From Benincasa hispida (lineage: Eukaryota; Streptophyta; Magnoliopsida; Cucurbitales; Cucurbitaceae), in contig NC_052360.1 in the NCBI RefSeq assembly GCF_009727055.1, positions 67,466,973 to 67,530,972 on the forward strand: a stretch of 64,000 nt of DNA, given 5' to 3'. Of the stretch, positions 1-12,334 are shown piece by piece. Position numbers and translations under genes: made by a program. Every line of letters begins with the position of its first letter. Positions within the stretch are counted from its first letter, which is position 1. The notes beneath the pieces were generated by a model. That model did not search any database, was not told where the DNA came from, and was given only the letters and a program-made list of their open reading frames with translations.

Positions 1-1023
1 AGAATGGTAAACTCAAATATATATTTTTAGTAGATAAGACTTTCTTAAGCTCACGACAGTTTTCATAGTTCTCAGCTTGAACGTGTTAAAGTATTGTTGG
101 TTTTCAACATCTTAAGTTTCATAGTTATAGATGGAAGGGGTTAAAACACCTCTTTGATACTAGTTTCAGCTATGTCAAACAGTGACCCTTATTTTACATC
201 TAATTTTTAGAAGAGTCTCTAGTTAACATTGGGTACTCGATTGGATTTTAATACAACTTTTCACCCATAGACTGATGGTCAGAAAGAATGTTTGAACCAG
301 ACATTGGAGGATATGTTGTGCACTTGTGCGCTAGAGTTTTTAGAGAGTTGAGACTCTCACCTGCATTTGATGGAATTCGCATAATAACTGTTATCCGACT
401 ACCATTGGCATGTCGTCGTTTGAAGCCCTATATGGGAAGAGTTGTAGGTCTTCTGTGTGTTGGGATGTAGAAGAGAGGAAATTGTTAGGACCTGAGCTAG
501 TGCAAGCCACAAATAAGGCAATACAAAAGATCAAGGCTCATATGTAAACAGCTCAGAGCAAACAGAAAAGCTACGTCGACGTGAGATGTAAGGACTTGGA
601 ATTTGAGACCGGTGATAAAGTGTTCTTAAAGGTGGCACCTATGAAGGGTGTTTTGAGGTTTAGAAGGAAAGGGAAGCTGAGCCTGAGTTCATTGGACCTT
701 TCGAGGTCTTGGAGTGAATTGGTCTCGTAGCTTACCTATTGGCATTGCCTCCATCACTTTCTTCAGTTCATAATGTCTTCCATGTTTCGAGGTTGAGAAA
801 GTATGTAACAGATCTGTCCTATGTAGTTGACTTTGAGCCATTGTGGTTGAATGGCAACTTGAGTTATGAAGAGAGGTCTATGCAGATTCTCGCCAGAGAG
901 GTGAAGATGTTACGCAATAGGGAAATAGTAGTTGTAAATATCTCATGGCAAAATCACCAGTTCGAGGAGGCCACTTGGGAACGAGAGGATGGGATGAGGA
1001 CCCAGTACCCAGAGCTTTTTTAG
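1..1023 (+). pseudogene. Ty3/gypsy chromovirus pol 3' end (integrase + chromodomain), decayed
   Basis: This is the C-terminal part of a gypsy polyprotein; the rest lies before the window. Around 258-290 the translation reads FHP-stop-TDGQ, the end of the integrase catalytic core with Gln changed to a TAG stop. Around 410-440 it reads MSSFEALYG, another integrase landmark. An open stretch at 739-1023 carries HNVFHVSRLRKY, the linker before the chromodomain, and then ISWQNHQFEEATWE, the chromodomain signature typical of Tekay/Del-type chromoviruses. Several in-frame stops lie between 260 and 720, so this copy cannot encode a working protein. The chromodomain of such elements is thought to direct integration to heterochromatin. 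Lineage is inferred from motifs only. Confidence 0.85.
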
Positions 1024-1046
1024 GAATGAACTTTCAAGGACGAAAG

Positions 1047-1065
1047 TTCTTTAAGGCGAGAAGAA
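1047..1065 (+). other. Polypurine tract of Gypsy-1
   Basis: A purine-rich run (TTAAGGCGAGAAGAA) sits directly before the TGTAACACCCC start of the LTR. This is where plus-strand DNA synthesis is primed in LTR retrotransposons. The two pyrimidines and T's suggest mild decay. Confidence 0.7.
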
Positions 1066-2635
1066 TGTAACACCCCAAATTTTGTTCTTAATGTAATTTC
1101 AATATTTTCTAGTATTAGAGGGCATTCTTTTGAATTTTGAAAATTCAAAATGTAATTATTTTGATTTAATTGCTAAGAAAGGATGTTTCAATTTAATGGT
1201 TTAATCGAAGGGAGGTTATGAAAATTGGACTTTTAATGTCACACAAATTAAATTTGAAATTAATGTCAAGAATTAGTTTCATTTTGGAAGGGGGTTATGT
1301 CACACAAATTAATTTGAAATTAATGTCAATAATTAATTTCATTGTGGAAGGGGGTGAGTAAAATTCTTTGTGAATTGAAAATTTTATGGGAGGAAAGGAT
1401 TAAAAGTTAGAAGTAGGGTTTGATTGAAGGAAGATTTTGGAGATTGGAATCTTGAGAGTGGTTATTGCTCAGGCTTCGTTGGGGAATTAAATTCAAAGAT
1501 TGATTATTGAAGATTGCCGCTATCTGAATCTAGTATCGAGGTAAGTAATCTTACTACTGGAAATTGCCCACGGGCCAGACACTAGATGTATGCTAGCATG
1601 ACAAATTGATGTTATGACAAAACGATAGCATGATAGACTGATAGTATAGTATAACTGATGTATGTTCTTGTATGAGGATTTGAAAGATTAATTGTGCACA
1701 TAGATACTTGAATGCTACCATGAGATGATATTTGATTCCATGAGGTTGTATTTGATCTGAGGATATTGAGACATATATATATATATGTTGTAGAGCCATG
1801 ATGTTGAGGTGTATATGTATGTTATAGAACCATGTTGTGATACTTGTGATGTTGAGATGCCCACTAGATGTTGTGTTTCCTTCGGGATTCACTAGAGGTG
1901 GTGTTATCCTTTGGGATTCACCAGAGGTTGTGTTTTCTTCAGGATCCACTAGAGGTTGTTTTTCTTCGGGATTCACCAGAGGTGGTGTTTCCATCAGGAT
2001 CCACCAGAGGTTGTGTTTTCTTCGGGATTCACTAGAGGTGGTGTTTTCCTTCGGGATTCACCAAAGGTTGTGGGTCCTATGAGACTTACTAGAGGTAGTG
2101 GGCATACTTAACTACAGTAGGAAAAAGATCAATTTTTCATGTATGTATGTGTCCTATGAGGACTAGAGAAGTTTATATGTACCACCAGATGTAGACATCT
2201 AGAGGACATAGATGCCTAGCCTGACCCCATAATGGGGTTACTTACTTAGTATTTTGTACTCATCCTTTCTCATGTCGTTGTTTCAGGTAAGGATAGAGAT
2301 GCACCGACGATTGACAAGCGGAATCGTGATCGAGCCACTAGGACCAGTTCTATGCTTCCGCTCATGATATTTAGATTTCTTTTCAATGTTTTTCAACTTT
2401 CAGTTTTGATTTTTGAAACTTACTATTAAGATTTATTTTTAGATCTGTTTATTATCATTTATGATTTATGGGTACCCTATCGTCTGTTTTTAATATTTGA
2501 ATTTAATGAAGATCTTTTGAATTTACCTTATTTATTTAGCATTTATTTCACTATAAAAGGGTGTCGTTTTAAGTTTCATAGATGCATGTATTTAGTAATA
2601 GCCCAACTTGAGTCCTAAGGGGTTGGGTCGTTACA
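1066..2635 (+). mobile_element. 3' LTR of Gypsy-1
   Basis: The LTR starts TGTAACACCCC directly after the polypurine tract and ends GGTCGTTACA, giving the TG...CA ends expected. Length is 1570 bp. The sequence after 2635 (TGAATTGTACGTGGAGAC) aligns with the middle of the Copia-A LTR (15576 onward), so Gypsy-1 inserted into Copia-A's 5' LTR. The matching 5' LTR and 5-bp target duplication lie outside the window, so the duplication cannot be checked. Confidence 0.88.
1867..2100 (+). repeat. About 30-bp minisatellite inside the Gypsy-1 LTR
   Basis: About seven imperfect tandem copies of a roughly 30-bp unit with the core GGGATTCACCAGAGGT followed by a T/G-rich spacer. Sub-repeats of this type are common in plant gypsy LTRs. 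Confidence 0.85.
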
Positions 2636-3816
2636 TGAATTGTACGTGGAGACATACGGGGATTAGTATTCAAGATACTGTCTAAAGGGTCCATAGTATA
2701 TGGATAAGGTTGGGTACCTTATACTGGTGACACTATGAATGCGACCCACTTTGTATTTGATACAAATGCAATGATCCAACCAGTTCGTGTCGGGGATATG
2801 CGATCGAGGGTATTCTATGCAATGAGTTTGCATAAGACCGAACCACAAAATATAACCACTAGATGTAACTCCGTTGACTAGTTAGGTTTCCATTTTAATA
2901 GGATGACCTAGCCAACTTAGTCTTAATCTTGAGTTAGTTATGGACTCCTGTTCATGAGGGATTGCCCTTTGATTTTTATGGATAAGAGTGGCTAGTTCGC
3001 TGACTCTATAAGCCTACCATTTTGGGAACAAGACCAAGTGGAGAGTTGGGAACATAATTTCACGAGATGAAATTCATTCCTTCCCGACTTTAGGGTAAGT
3101 AGATGAGTGTTCCTTTAAGTGGTATCTTCGGGACTTGAACAAAGGGTCCTACCCTCTTACTGGGGATTTCTATTTAATGGTTGGAACATAAACAAGTTGT
3201 TCATTAGAGAAGCACTGGTACTTAAGGATATAGAGGTAACCCAGGGGTAAAATGGTAATTTGACCCAACTAGTGTTACAAACACTCATGAAGGACTAACT
3301 TGATGTTATTAGTCTATATCCGTGGATACAAAAATGTATCTTTAGTGAGAAGAGTGCAACTATGGGTCTTTAGTGGAATGTACCCACGGTTAATAAATAT
3401 TGTTTAATATGGTTAATGATTTTAGTCAATTAATCTCATACCATTAGAGCTTCTCGTTTGTAGGTCCTTGAGGTCCCCTTCCTAGCTCATAAAGGGAATT
3501 GAGGTAACTATGCTATGAATAAAATTTGAAATGTTCAAATTCACTTAGGAAAATAATATAATGTATAATGATACATTATAATATAAAGTTTATATTTTAT
3601 TTAAACTTTATAATATAAATTTAATCTTGGATATGATTCGAAATTAATTTATGGGAGAATTAAATATTTGAAGGAGTTCAAATATTAATGAATTGGATTT
3701 ATATTAAAACTATAGGTTAAAATTAATGTGTATTTGATGCACATTAAAACCATAGGTTACAAGAGAAATACAATTTAATATGATTCAAATGTAAGCCAAA
3801 TTAAATATTTGATATC
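2636..3816 (+). mobile_element. Copia-A 5' LTR, left visible piece
   Basis: Aligns with 15576-15670 and 17559-18420 of the 3' LTR, sharing blocks such as AAAGGGTCCATAGTATATGG and GAGTGCAACTATGGGTCTTT. No reading frame of interest. It breaks at 3816 where the gag-only element begins and resumes at 12627. Confidence 0.82.
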
Positions 3817-6800
3817 TGATGTTGCGCAAGCGCACGCGTCAAATTATAATATAGTAAAACGATCAAGAGACCGAGTATTGTCCTCCGAGGAATTGGTTTG
3901 ACTCTTTTAGCTATTCAGAGTTCTTTCTAATTTTATTTAGGGGACCAGACTATGATGAGAATCTAATTAATCTAATCCTAAAAATCAAGAAAAGATAACA
4001 CTGAGGTGAAACTAGACAAAGACACGTTCTAGGGTATAATTTCGTTACGTTAATTAACCAAATTAATTATTTTAACCTTAGATTGATTTCATGAAAATTA
4101 TAGACCTAGGAGTCTTTTATCCAGGTATCCTCTCTCGAGCTCAACCTTTTCTAATAACTAACCATCGACTTGAATATCTTCTATCGCTTGATTAGCTACA
4201 ACATTAAGTTCCTCCATCAACAATCTTTATTAATCTCTTATCACTCTCATACATACTTGATTAACAGTTAATATGCTAGATCTAGTCCAACGCCCTCTCT
4301 CTCGAGCAATACATTAAGTAACAAACAATTAAACAATGGCCAATTATTCAAAAGCATTAAGAACAAACATGCTAAAATAATTATGTATAAATTCAATCCA
4401 AGAAATAACCAAATTAGTTTTCGTAAAATTGCCTTCACATATCACTTTATGATCTCAAAATAGCCTTAAAATTGCCTCTACCTATCAGTTCGGCCACAAA
4501 CTGCTTATATAGGCAAGAGTCGCAACGTTGTGACCAACGTTGCTGTTGGGATTGGTGTCCTAATTTTTTCGGAGTCTCATTGTTTGTAAAGATACACATT
4601 GTTTGATGAATAAAATAATTGTTATTTCATTTTGGCATTTACTCATATCTGATAAACAAAGCTCCTTGGTTATCTTATGTGAACTTAAGCATGTATATGT
4701 GATATACAAGTGGATCATGCCTTAAGTGATAACCTAAATAGGTCTGTAGTATAAGGATTAATGTGGGATATCTGATCCTGGTGACACTACGGATACGACC
4801 GACTTTATAGAGGTTTGCAAGTATTGTAAACTACTACAGATAATAGATCCTGACCATTCATGTGGAGACGTGCGAGTGGGGGTGTCATATACAAAGAGTT
4901 TGTATAAGACTGGACCACGAGATGACTAGACTCTGTATATAATGCCGTTGATACTAGAGACTTACATCTCACCTAAACGACCATAGGTGACACGACCTCA
5001 ATCCTGAGTGTTTTGGGAACTCCTTCCTTTAAGGGCGGTCCTTTGATTAGTATGGGTGAGAGTGGCCAGATTGCCAACTCAACATGCCTACCTTTTTGGG
5101 AACTTGTCTGATCTAGGAGCTGGGAACTCAATCCACAAGATGGAATTCACTCCTTTCCCGAAGCAAGGATAAGTAGAGAGATTGCTCCCTTAAGGACTGA
5201 TTCTGGGGCTTGAACATAGTGGCCACAACTTCTCTTTGGAAGAGCAGACTTAGTCATAGTAGAACTATGACTTATGTTCATTAGAGGGATCAATGGTACT
5301 TAAGGAGTTAGATGTAACTACAGGGGCATAACGGTTATTGGCCCAGCTGTACTTACGAGCGATCTATGAAAGGTTGTCGCACTGTTAATTGGTTAAGATG
5401 GACACCTAATATATCTGTGGTAAGAAGAGTTCAACTGTCAGTCTTTAGTGGAGTGTCTAGCAGTTAATGGATGGTGGATCCCGTGACTAAAGAGTTTAGT
5501 CAGTTATTCACATACTGTAGGAGCTTCGAGTTACAGGTCCATAAAGTCCCCTTGGTAGCTCAATGGATTCAGTTGAGGATCAGTTCTTGGTGTTAATTTG
5601 AAATGTTCAAATTGACAAGAGGTAATTCAATTGTATATGATATGATCGATATGATGTATGAGATACACCTAGTGGAGGATTAATGTAAATGAGATTTACA
5701 TTGAGTACCATGGAACAGAAAAAGATCTATGTATGTTTCATGAGATGAAATATTAAAACTATAGGTTTTAAATATAGTATGATAAGTTGGTTATCATTTA
5801 TATTTATAATAATATTAATTATTGGATAATTAAATCTTTTTCTCCAATAACCATTTCAGTGGGAGGTTATTGGTGGTTCATGGTAACCGTGAGATAAAAG
5901 AAAAATTGTTTTCCTAATTTTAGTAAGTTTTTGCAAAATGTTGAAAATTGGTTTTGAGATTTTTCTCTCGAAAAAAGAATCTTACAGAAGCTGTCAAGTA
6001 AATCGGATTTAGTAAGCGATAACTTGACTAATCTAAACGATTGTGTAGTGTTTTATAAGCGATAGACATGGAACTAAGTGATGAGCTAAACGATCGCTTA
6101 TCTTTTGCTAGACGATCACTTAGCTTTTGCTAAACGATTGGGCATCGATCTATACGATAGGTTTCAACCATCTCCTACTTGCTCAATCATTTACATGATT
6201 GGTGTTTTCTCCTTCGTCTACCTCAAACCAAGTCCACACGGAGTCCACCCTCTGGATTCTGTCACCGAGAATACCAAGGTAGCCTTCTTGGTGGTGTCAT
6301 ACTCAACTCGACACCGTCGAGATTCTGTGGAGGCCATTCGTGCTGTTGGGGTGTTCGTGATAGAGGCGATTGCTGAGGACAAGTGCACGGTGTTCGTGCT
6401 GTGTAGCGGTCATATTGTTCGAGCGTTCGAGGTTGCTGTGTTCAAGTCTTCGTGATCAAGAAGCGTGGAGACGAGTCTACAAATGTGTGTAGAGATTTTT
6501 TTCTTGATCAATTGTAGTTTCATGCTGTAATTTCTGTAATGAATGCATAACCATTTGTTTTGTTTACGACTGTAATTGTAATGTTCATACATGATTGTAA
6601 TTTGGAATGATCTTTTCCGTTGCTCATGGAAATCCTCGTGATCGATTTCCTTCAGTTGCAACACTAGCGTTAAATTCACGCCTTTTCTAATCATAGTATC
6701 GCAAGTGACATTGCCCTTTTTTTTGACCTTCTTTGGTTTGCAACGTCGCGGAGCAACGTTGTAATGCTCGTTCAATGCTGTCCTGCCTTCGATCTCCACA

Positions 6801-7010
6801 TTTTCTTTCTTTTTCTCCATCGATCATTATCTTAGGTCAAAACTTTGACCTTTTTAGGGGTATTTTGGTCATTAATCTTCCAAAATTTCTTGTTTTCATC
6901 CAATTGCTCGATTTCATATAATTAAATAATAAAAGCATCGAAGATCTTAAATTAAGCATAAAACTAACTAAATTCTACGACCAAAAAACGCACTTTTGGA
7001 ATGTGTTTCA
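3817..7010 (-). mobile_element. 3' LTR of the gag-only element (interrupted by a solo copia LTR)
   Basis: LTR sequence is 3817-4543 plus 6655-7010, about 1.08 kb without the 4544-6654 insertion. It matches 9233-10242 and 12341-12626 of the partner LTR over its length, with scattered C-to-T and G-to-A differences. Confidence 0.85.
4544..6654 (+). mobile_element. Solo copia LTR with perfect 5-bp target duplication
   Basis: Starts TGTTGGGATTGG and ends GATTTCCTTCA; flanked by GTTGC at 4539-4543 and GTTGC at 6655-6659. With both copies intact and only one LTR present, this is a solo LTR left by LTR-LTR recombination. Length is 2111 bp. Near its 3' part (6020-6160) it carries several degenerate copies of the AAACGATCGCTTAG motif. 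Open frames inside it (for example 6105-6455) are not genes. Confidence 0.92.
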
Positions 7011-7023
7011 CCACCCCAAACTT
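7011..7023 (-). other. Polypurine tract of the gag-only element
   Basis: On the minus strand AAGTTTGGGGTGG abuts the LTR start TGAAACACATTCC. A second similar tract, AAAGTTTGGGGTGG, lies at about 8011-8025; paired tracts of this type occur in Tat-lineage elements. Confidence 0.75.
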
Positions 7024-8310
7024 AGAACTTTGCTAGTCCCAAGCAAAGAAAGAATACGACTATAAGGAGATTCATACAAGCATGCAAATGATTGAAAACC
7101 TCACAATTCAGAATAAGCATGTTAAATCCATTCATAGAAACTTTCAAACACATCCCAACATTAAAAGATTTCAAGGCCAAATCTCATCATCTCCCACGTG
7201 TGTGTGTGCAAGTCACATTTAATTCAAAACACAAGAACTAAAGTTAGGTTCAAGAGAGTTTCTCTAGTTTTCCTCCTACTTTGGCTCATGCACTAATCAT
7301 GCACTTTTTTTTTTTTTTTTTTAACAACCAAGGGCCCTAAACTTGCATCATTTTACCTAGGGGCACTAGCTTTCACACATACACTGCAGGGAATTGTACC
7401 TAATCAATTTCCAGGTGTCCTAACTAATCACAATAAAGACAACTCTTCTTACCCTCATCCATGCATACACATTACAAGTTTAAACAATAAAAAGATATTT
7501 CATGCAAGCACATGAATATATACTCTATTTTTTCTCAAAGGCAAACAATAATATTCTTTTCTTTTCCTCTTAGTCTAACATTACAAACCATCATGCACAT
7601 CAACCCTCTAACCAGTGGAACCTTTCGAGGTGACAACTAAATACACTCAACCCAATCCTACTTTTAGTTAAAGTTTCTAAATTAAAGTGACTACGTGCTC
7701 ATACTATGGGAGACTTAAAGAGGGACTTAAAGATAATTTAATTCAAGAGTATCTCATCCCATTTCCACAGCAGGTCATCTAATATGAAAATTTAGAATAA
7801 CTCATAGGCAATCATAATCACTATATCCTCAACAAATTGCACAATTAAAGCACAACATCATCTTTTCAATTAAAAAAAAAACTAAATTTTTTCTTCAAAA
7901 TTCAGTCACTCAAAATAATTGGTCAATAATCACGCATAAGACAGTTTTTCTAAATAACATGCATAGTAGGATAAGAACAACCAGACAAGCAAAAGTATAT
8001 AGTACTTCCCCCACCCCAAACTTTGAAACATGTATTGTCCTCAATACAATAAAATAAAGCACATGAAGTGAGCAAAACTGGCCTGATTAGTGAAGTAATC
8101 TATGTGTGTTAGGCTTGTAAACCATGCTTTAATTTGAGGGCTCCTGTAAAACCTGGACTAGAAAAAGATAAAAGACCAAACCATGAGTGGCTGAATTAAA
8201 AATAAAAATAATAAAATAAATTAAAATAGAAAAATAAAATAAAAGGTTGGATTACCTTCCAAGAAGCCCTGAGTTTAACATCCAAGCTAGACGACAGGCG
8301 AGATTGTCCA
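7024..8310 (-). other. Non-coding interior of the gag-only element
   Basis: AT-rich DNA without a sustained reading frame, with a 20-bp poly(T) near 7304 and a second polypurine-like tract near 8011-8025. It occupies the place where pol would be in a full element. I see no other feature. Confidence 0.6.
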
Positions 8311-9077
8311 TCAAGGTACATAAAAATTCTCCCATTTTTCACGTCCCTTCTTGCTTGAATCAATATAACCTATAAAGTCTTGTAGGCTATCCATCTTCTC
8401 TTGGGTACCTAAAAGCAGAAAATCATTTTTGGTATTTTTAATTTTTGGAGAATAAAAAGATTGAAAATTAAAAGCAGATTCAAACTGACAAGGCTCATAA
8501 GAATATGGACGAGGAAGATCAATGGCAAGAGGACTCTCAGGTGATGGAACATAGGGCTTCTCAACCTCAACCTTAATCACTTGAACTTCCTTATCTAAAT
8601 TAGACACATCTTCTTTCTCAATCTCATGAATCGACTCTTGGTATGACTCTAATGCTTCCAACTCATCCCCATCATTAGAATCTACAATTATGGACCTCCC
8701 TACCTCAGTGGCATTAGAAATATTTTTCTCAAACAAGGCTCTAAATGCATCAACCATCAGACTAAGTTGATCTTCTAAACGTTTCAGGGCTGCCTCATTC
8801 TCTACCAATTGAGTTTCTATCCTATCCAACTTTCTCCCCTCTTCCATACAAAACCTCCTAAAATGGGACTATAAGATAGACTCTTCTATCTGGTCCTCTA
8901 AAGAATGTTTCTCTTCCGCTGGGGGTGGATAAACATAAAAACTTTTATACTCTTGGGATGGGTAATTGATGGGATATGGAGATGGGTTGAAAAAAAAATT
9001 GATGGTGGTGGTGGTGTTGTCGTACTTAGATTAGGTCAGTAAAACCCATAAGGCCATCCAAAATTATAATAAGACAT
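8311..9077 (-). pseudogene. Gag-like ORF of the gag-only element, decayed
   Basis: On the minus strand an ATG at 9077 opens MSYYNFGWPYGFY, then a stop and a frameshift. Coding-like sequence continues (PSPYPINYPSQEYKSF, then PPPAEEKHSLEDQIEESI), another stop follows near 8868, and a 178-codon open frame runs from 8847 to 8311. That frame begins with a heptad-like coiled coil (ETQLVENEAALKRLEDQL) and continues into an acidic, Ser/Glu-rich tail. The position just after the primer site and the coiled coil suit a gag-derived protein of Tat/Athila elements. No zinc knuckle is visible. Assignment rests on position and composition rather than a recognised domain. Two stops plus a frameshift argue against function as one protein. 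Confidence 0.6.
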
Positions 9078-9208
9078 GGTAAAGCAAACACCACAAAAGA
9101 AAATCACAAAAGAGAAGACTCAAATAAAAAAGAAATCGAAAAAAAAATCTACACCCTAAATTTTAGTAAATCAAATCTCTTAAATATTAAAAAAAATCAA
9201 AGCACAAG

Positions 9209-9226
9209 TCCCCAGCAACGATGCCA
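9209..9226 (-). other. Primer-binding site for tRNA-Asp
   Basis: Plus-strand TCCCCAGCAACGATGCCA differs at two positions from the 3' end of plant tRNA-Asp including CCA (TCCCCGGCAACGGCGCCA). Read on the minus strand it lies six bases after the 5' LTR, fixing the element's orientation. Both changes are G to A on this strand. Confidence 0.85.
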
Positions 9227-10242
9227 AAAACTTGATGTTGCAAAAGTGCACGCGTCAAATTATAATATAGTAAAACGGTCAAAAGACCGAGTATTGTCCT
9301 TTAAGGAATTGGTTCGGCTCTTTTAGCTATTCAGAGTTCTTTCTAATTTTATTTAGGGGACCGCTAATTAATCTAATCCTAAAGAGAAAGAAAAGATAAC
9401 ATCGAGGTGAAACTAGACAAAGACACATTTTAGGGTATGATTTCATTATATGGATTAACCAAATTAATTATTTTGACCTTAGATTGATTTCATGCAAATT
9501 ATAGACCTATGAGCCTTTTATCTAGGTATCCTCTCTCAAGTTCAATCTTTTCTAATAATTAACCATCAACCTGAATCTCTTCTATCGCTTGATTAGCTAC
9601 AGTACTAAGTTCCTCCATCAACAATCTCTATTAATCTTCTATCACTCTCGTGAATACTTGATTAGCAGTTTAACACACTAGATCTAACCCAACGACCTCT
9701 CTCTCGAGCAAGAAATTAAATAAAGAACATTCAAACAATGGCCAATTATTCAAAAGCATTAATAATAAACATGTTAAAATAATTATGCATTAATTCAATC
9801 CAAGAAATAACCAAATCAGTTTTCACAATCCATAAAACTAGATTAACATCCTAGAAACACAGATAAGTCGCTCATGGTTACAACATAAACATAGACCATT
9901 CATGGGGTTTCCAAACACAAAGGAACAAAAAATAAAAGAGGGAAGAAATTTCAAGTCGTGTTCTTGACTCTCATCCTCGAATTCAGAATCGCAACCCAAC
10001 GATCTCTTCAAATCTTTGATCCCTTGAATCTCCGAGATGGCACCTCTATCTAGAATTACACTCCCCAGGGAGGCCTCACCGAAATATTGCTTTACACTCT
10101 CAAAATAGCCCTAAAATTGCCTCTACCTATCAATTCGCCACAAACTACTTATATAGGCAGCAGTTTTAGCGTTGAAACGTTGCGACCAGTGTTGCAACGT
10201 TGGCGTTAAAGTCACGCCTTTTTTAATCGTAGTGTCGCAAGC

Positions 10243-12334
10243 TGCAAGTGAAGACGGGTAGAAATGCACATCATCTTAGGCCTTTTATTTATAAATATGA
10301 GTATTGTTAAGTGAAATATGCGGCGAATATGTTAGGAATTCATGAGAAAATGAGTTTTCGTTGTTCGACATTAAGAATCTTGGCTAACCCACTACTATGC
10401 GTTATTATGCATTCAATTGTCTATCTTTGTAGCTGACGCAGGAAGCGGACGCATATGCGAAAGCCGGGCTATCGCAAAGACGACCGCATGTGGAGAATTT
10501 CTCCATCACAAAGGAGAACACATACGTTCGACACATGGATGTTGCAGCCATCAACCGTATGCGTCCATTGCATAGACATTGCGGTCGCCAAGCGAATGCG
10601 GTCATTGCTGAGAAGTTGCAAGCATTGAGCGAATGTAGTCATTACAAAGAGATTACGGTTACATGATGATATCCATAATAGAGGGACGAACGCAAGGTTG
10701 GTGGAACGCAACATGAACGCATTCCTCGGGAGAATCAAAAGATGATGTTGACATTTCACCTACCATGCCGTTAGCAGCAGAGATTCAGAAAAGGACCATC
10801 GCGCCGCGAATGTCAGAATCAGAGCAGATCCATTAATGTTGTCATCCAGCTCTATAAATAGAAGCCGCTGAGTAGAATTTCAATTTATCCAAGGATTTTC
10901 GCCTGAGGCTTGCCTTAGGGTGGATCCTTGTGATCCAGACCAAAGCGTGAAAAGATAGCTTGAGAGTTCTTCATCTCCTTCATCCATTTCGAATGACGAT
11001 CGGAGCCTTCACCGGAGTCATAGCTCGAGAGAGTCTGCTCCACCGCCCATCCATGGCACCATCGGCAGCCTTGACACACATCTGATGGAAGCAAAAAGAC
11101 ATTGCTTCTAGCTAGTCTTTCCATATCTCTTCTTTTCTTGTATTGTATTGTATTATATTTTGACTTAAGGAATTAATACATTTTATGATCAATGCATTTC
11201 TATATTTTCCTTCGACTCCATCTCCATCTTCATCCACTTAGCATCCTTAACCTTCATTGCATCACTTAGTGAGTTTGCTAGAGTATCGCATACTTAATCA
11301 TGTGGCATAGGAATATGAAGCATGTAGCAAACCACCGGGAGGTGTGCGTTGCAAGAGTGTTGTGAGAAAACCTTATTTTCTTAGTGTGAAGCTATAGCAA
11401 TGCCTGTCTATAGGCGGATACAATGTTTGTCTATGAGTAAAGTCAGCAACAACCAACTGCTTGGGAGGGTAAATGGTTGATCGCATTAAGCAATGTAAGC
11501 CAGTATTCACTAGAGATAGGAATACTTTTACGTCAGTCAGGTTTATGCAATTACCTTGTCTTATGAGTGCATCATTCATCATTTAGGCATACATGGGCGA
11601 GCAGTCTAAAAACCAAATCTAAGTCTCGGGAGAGCGGATTGGATCGCATAAGCAAGAATGGGGAACTTAGTGTATGCACCCTATGGATAAGATATTGCAT
11701 GCGTCCAGAAGTAGGATACGGTGGTATGTGGTCATCTTGTTTATGTGTGGGAGCATATGAGCAGGAATAGAGACTTAGAAATAAGACCTCTCGACACTAT
11801 CGCATATACATCGCATGCGTTCTAGAAATAGGCACAAGTGTGTATAGCATGATCGCATAGCTTTGCGCTGGCTAGGATTGCCGTTGCAGTCAAGCTCAGT
11901 GTGCAGTGAAGGCATCCTCACATTTTATCTATTTTCCATGCACTTACTACGCGTCAATAGTTGCCGTGTCTCTACCTTTCATTCATATTCCCATTGCTTT
12001 GTTTGTTAGTTAGGAGTAGGAGTAGTGCTTAGCTTATAACCCCTCCATCATTCTTTTATTTATCCGCTGCAAACACATCACCGCATACATTTAGCTACAA
12101 GTCCCTGAGTTCGACCTTGGATCACCTGAGAAACTTGTGTTTGCGTTATACTTGGCGCGAGCGCAAGAAAACTTGTGACAGAAATGCACGGTCATCGCAT
12201 ATAAGAGTAACACATATTTTCATTCCAACGCACCACCAACGCATGATAATAAAACATAACTTAAGACATACATCGCATAATTGCATCCTACTAATTATAG
12301 TCACCAAGTTTTTGGTGGCTAATTTTAGTTATCA
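10243..12334 (+). mobile_element. Solo LTR with GCAAGC duplications, ATGCG-rich
   Basis: This block interrupts the 5' LTR of the gag-only element. It starts TGCAAGTGAAG and ends TTTTAGTTATCA, and is flanked by GCAAGC at 10237-10242 and 12335-12340. A TATA box (TATAAATA, 10853-10860) suits an LTR promoter on the plus strand. It is dense in GCATATGCG/CGCATACG-type motifs. Superfamily is uncertain; it resembles gypsy LTRs more than the copia LTRs here. Short open frames inside are not credible genes. Confidence 0.7.
10853..10860 (+). promoter_or_regulatory. TATA box of the ATGCG-rich solo LTR
   Basis: TATAAATA in the context AGCTCTATAAATAGAAGCC, the typical plant TATA setting, about 610 bp into the LTR; this would put transcription start near 10885-10890. 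Confidence 0.6.

Noticed and set aside
6105..6455. 116-codon plus-strand ORF
   Set aside because: It lies wholly inside a solo LTR with perfect target duplications and has no recognisable domain.
10405..11124. Several minus-strand ORFs
   Set aside because: They lie inside the 10243-12334 LTR, antisense to its TATA box, and share no features with known proteins.
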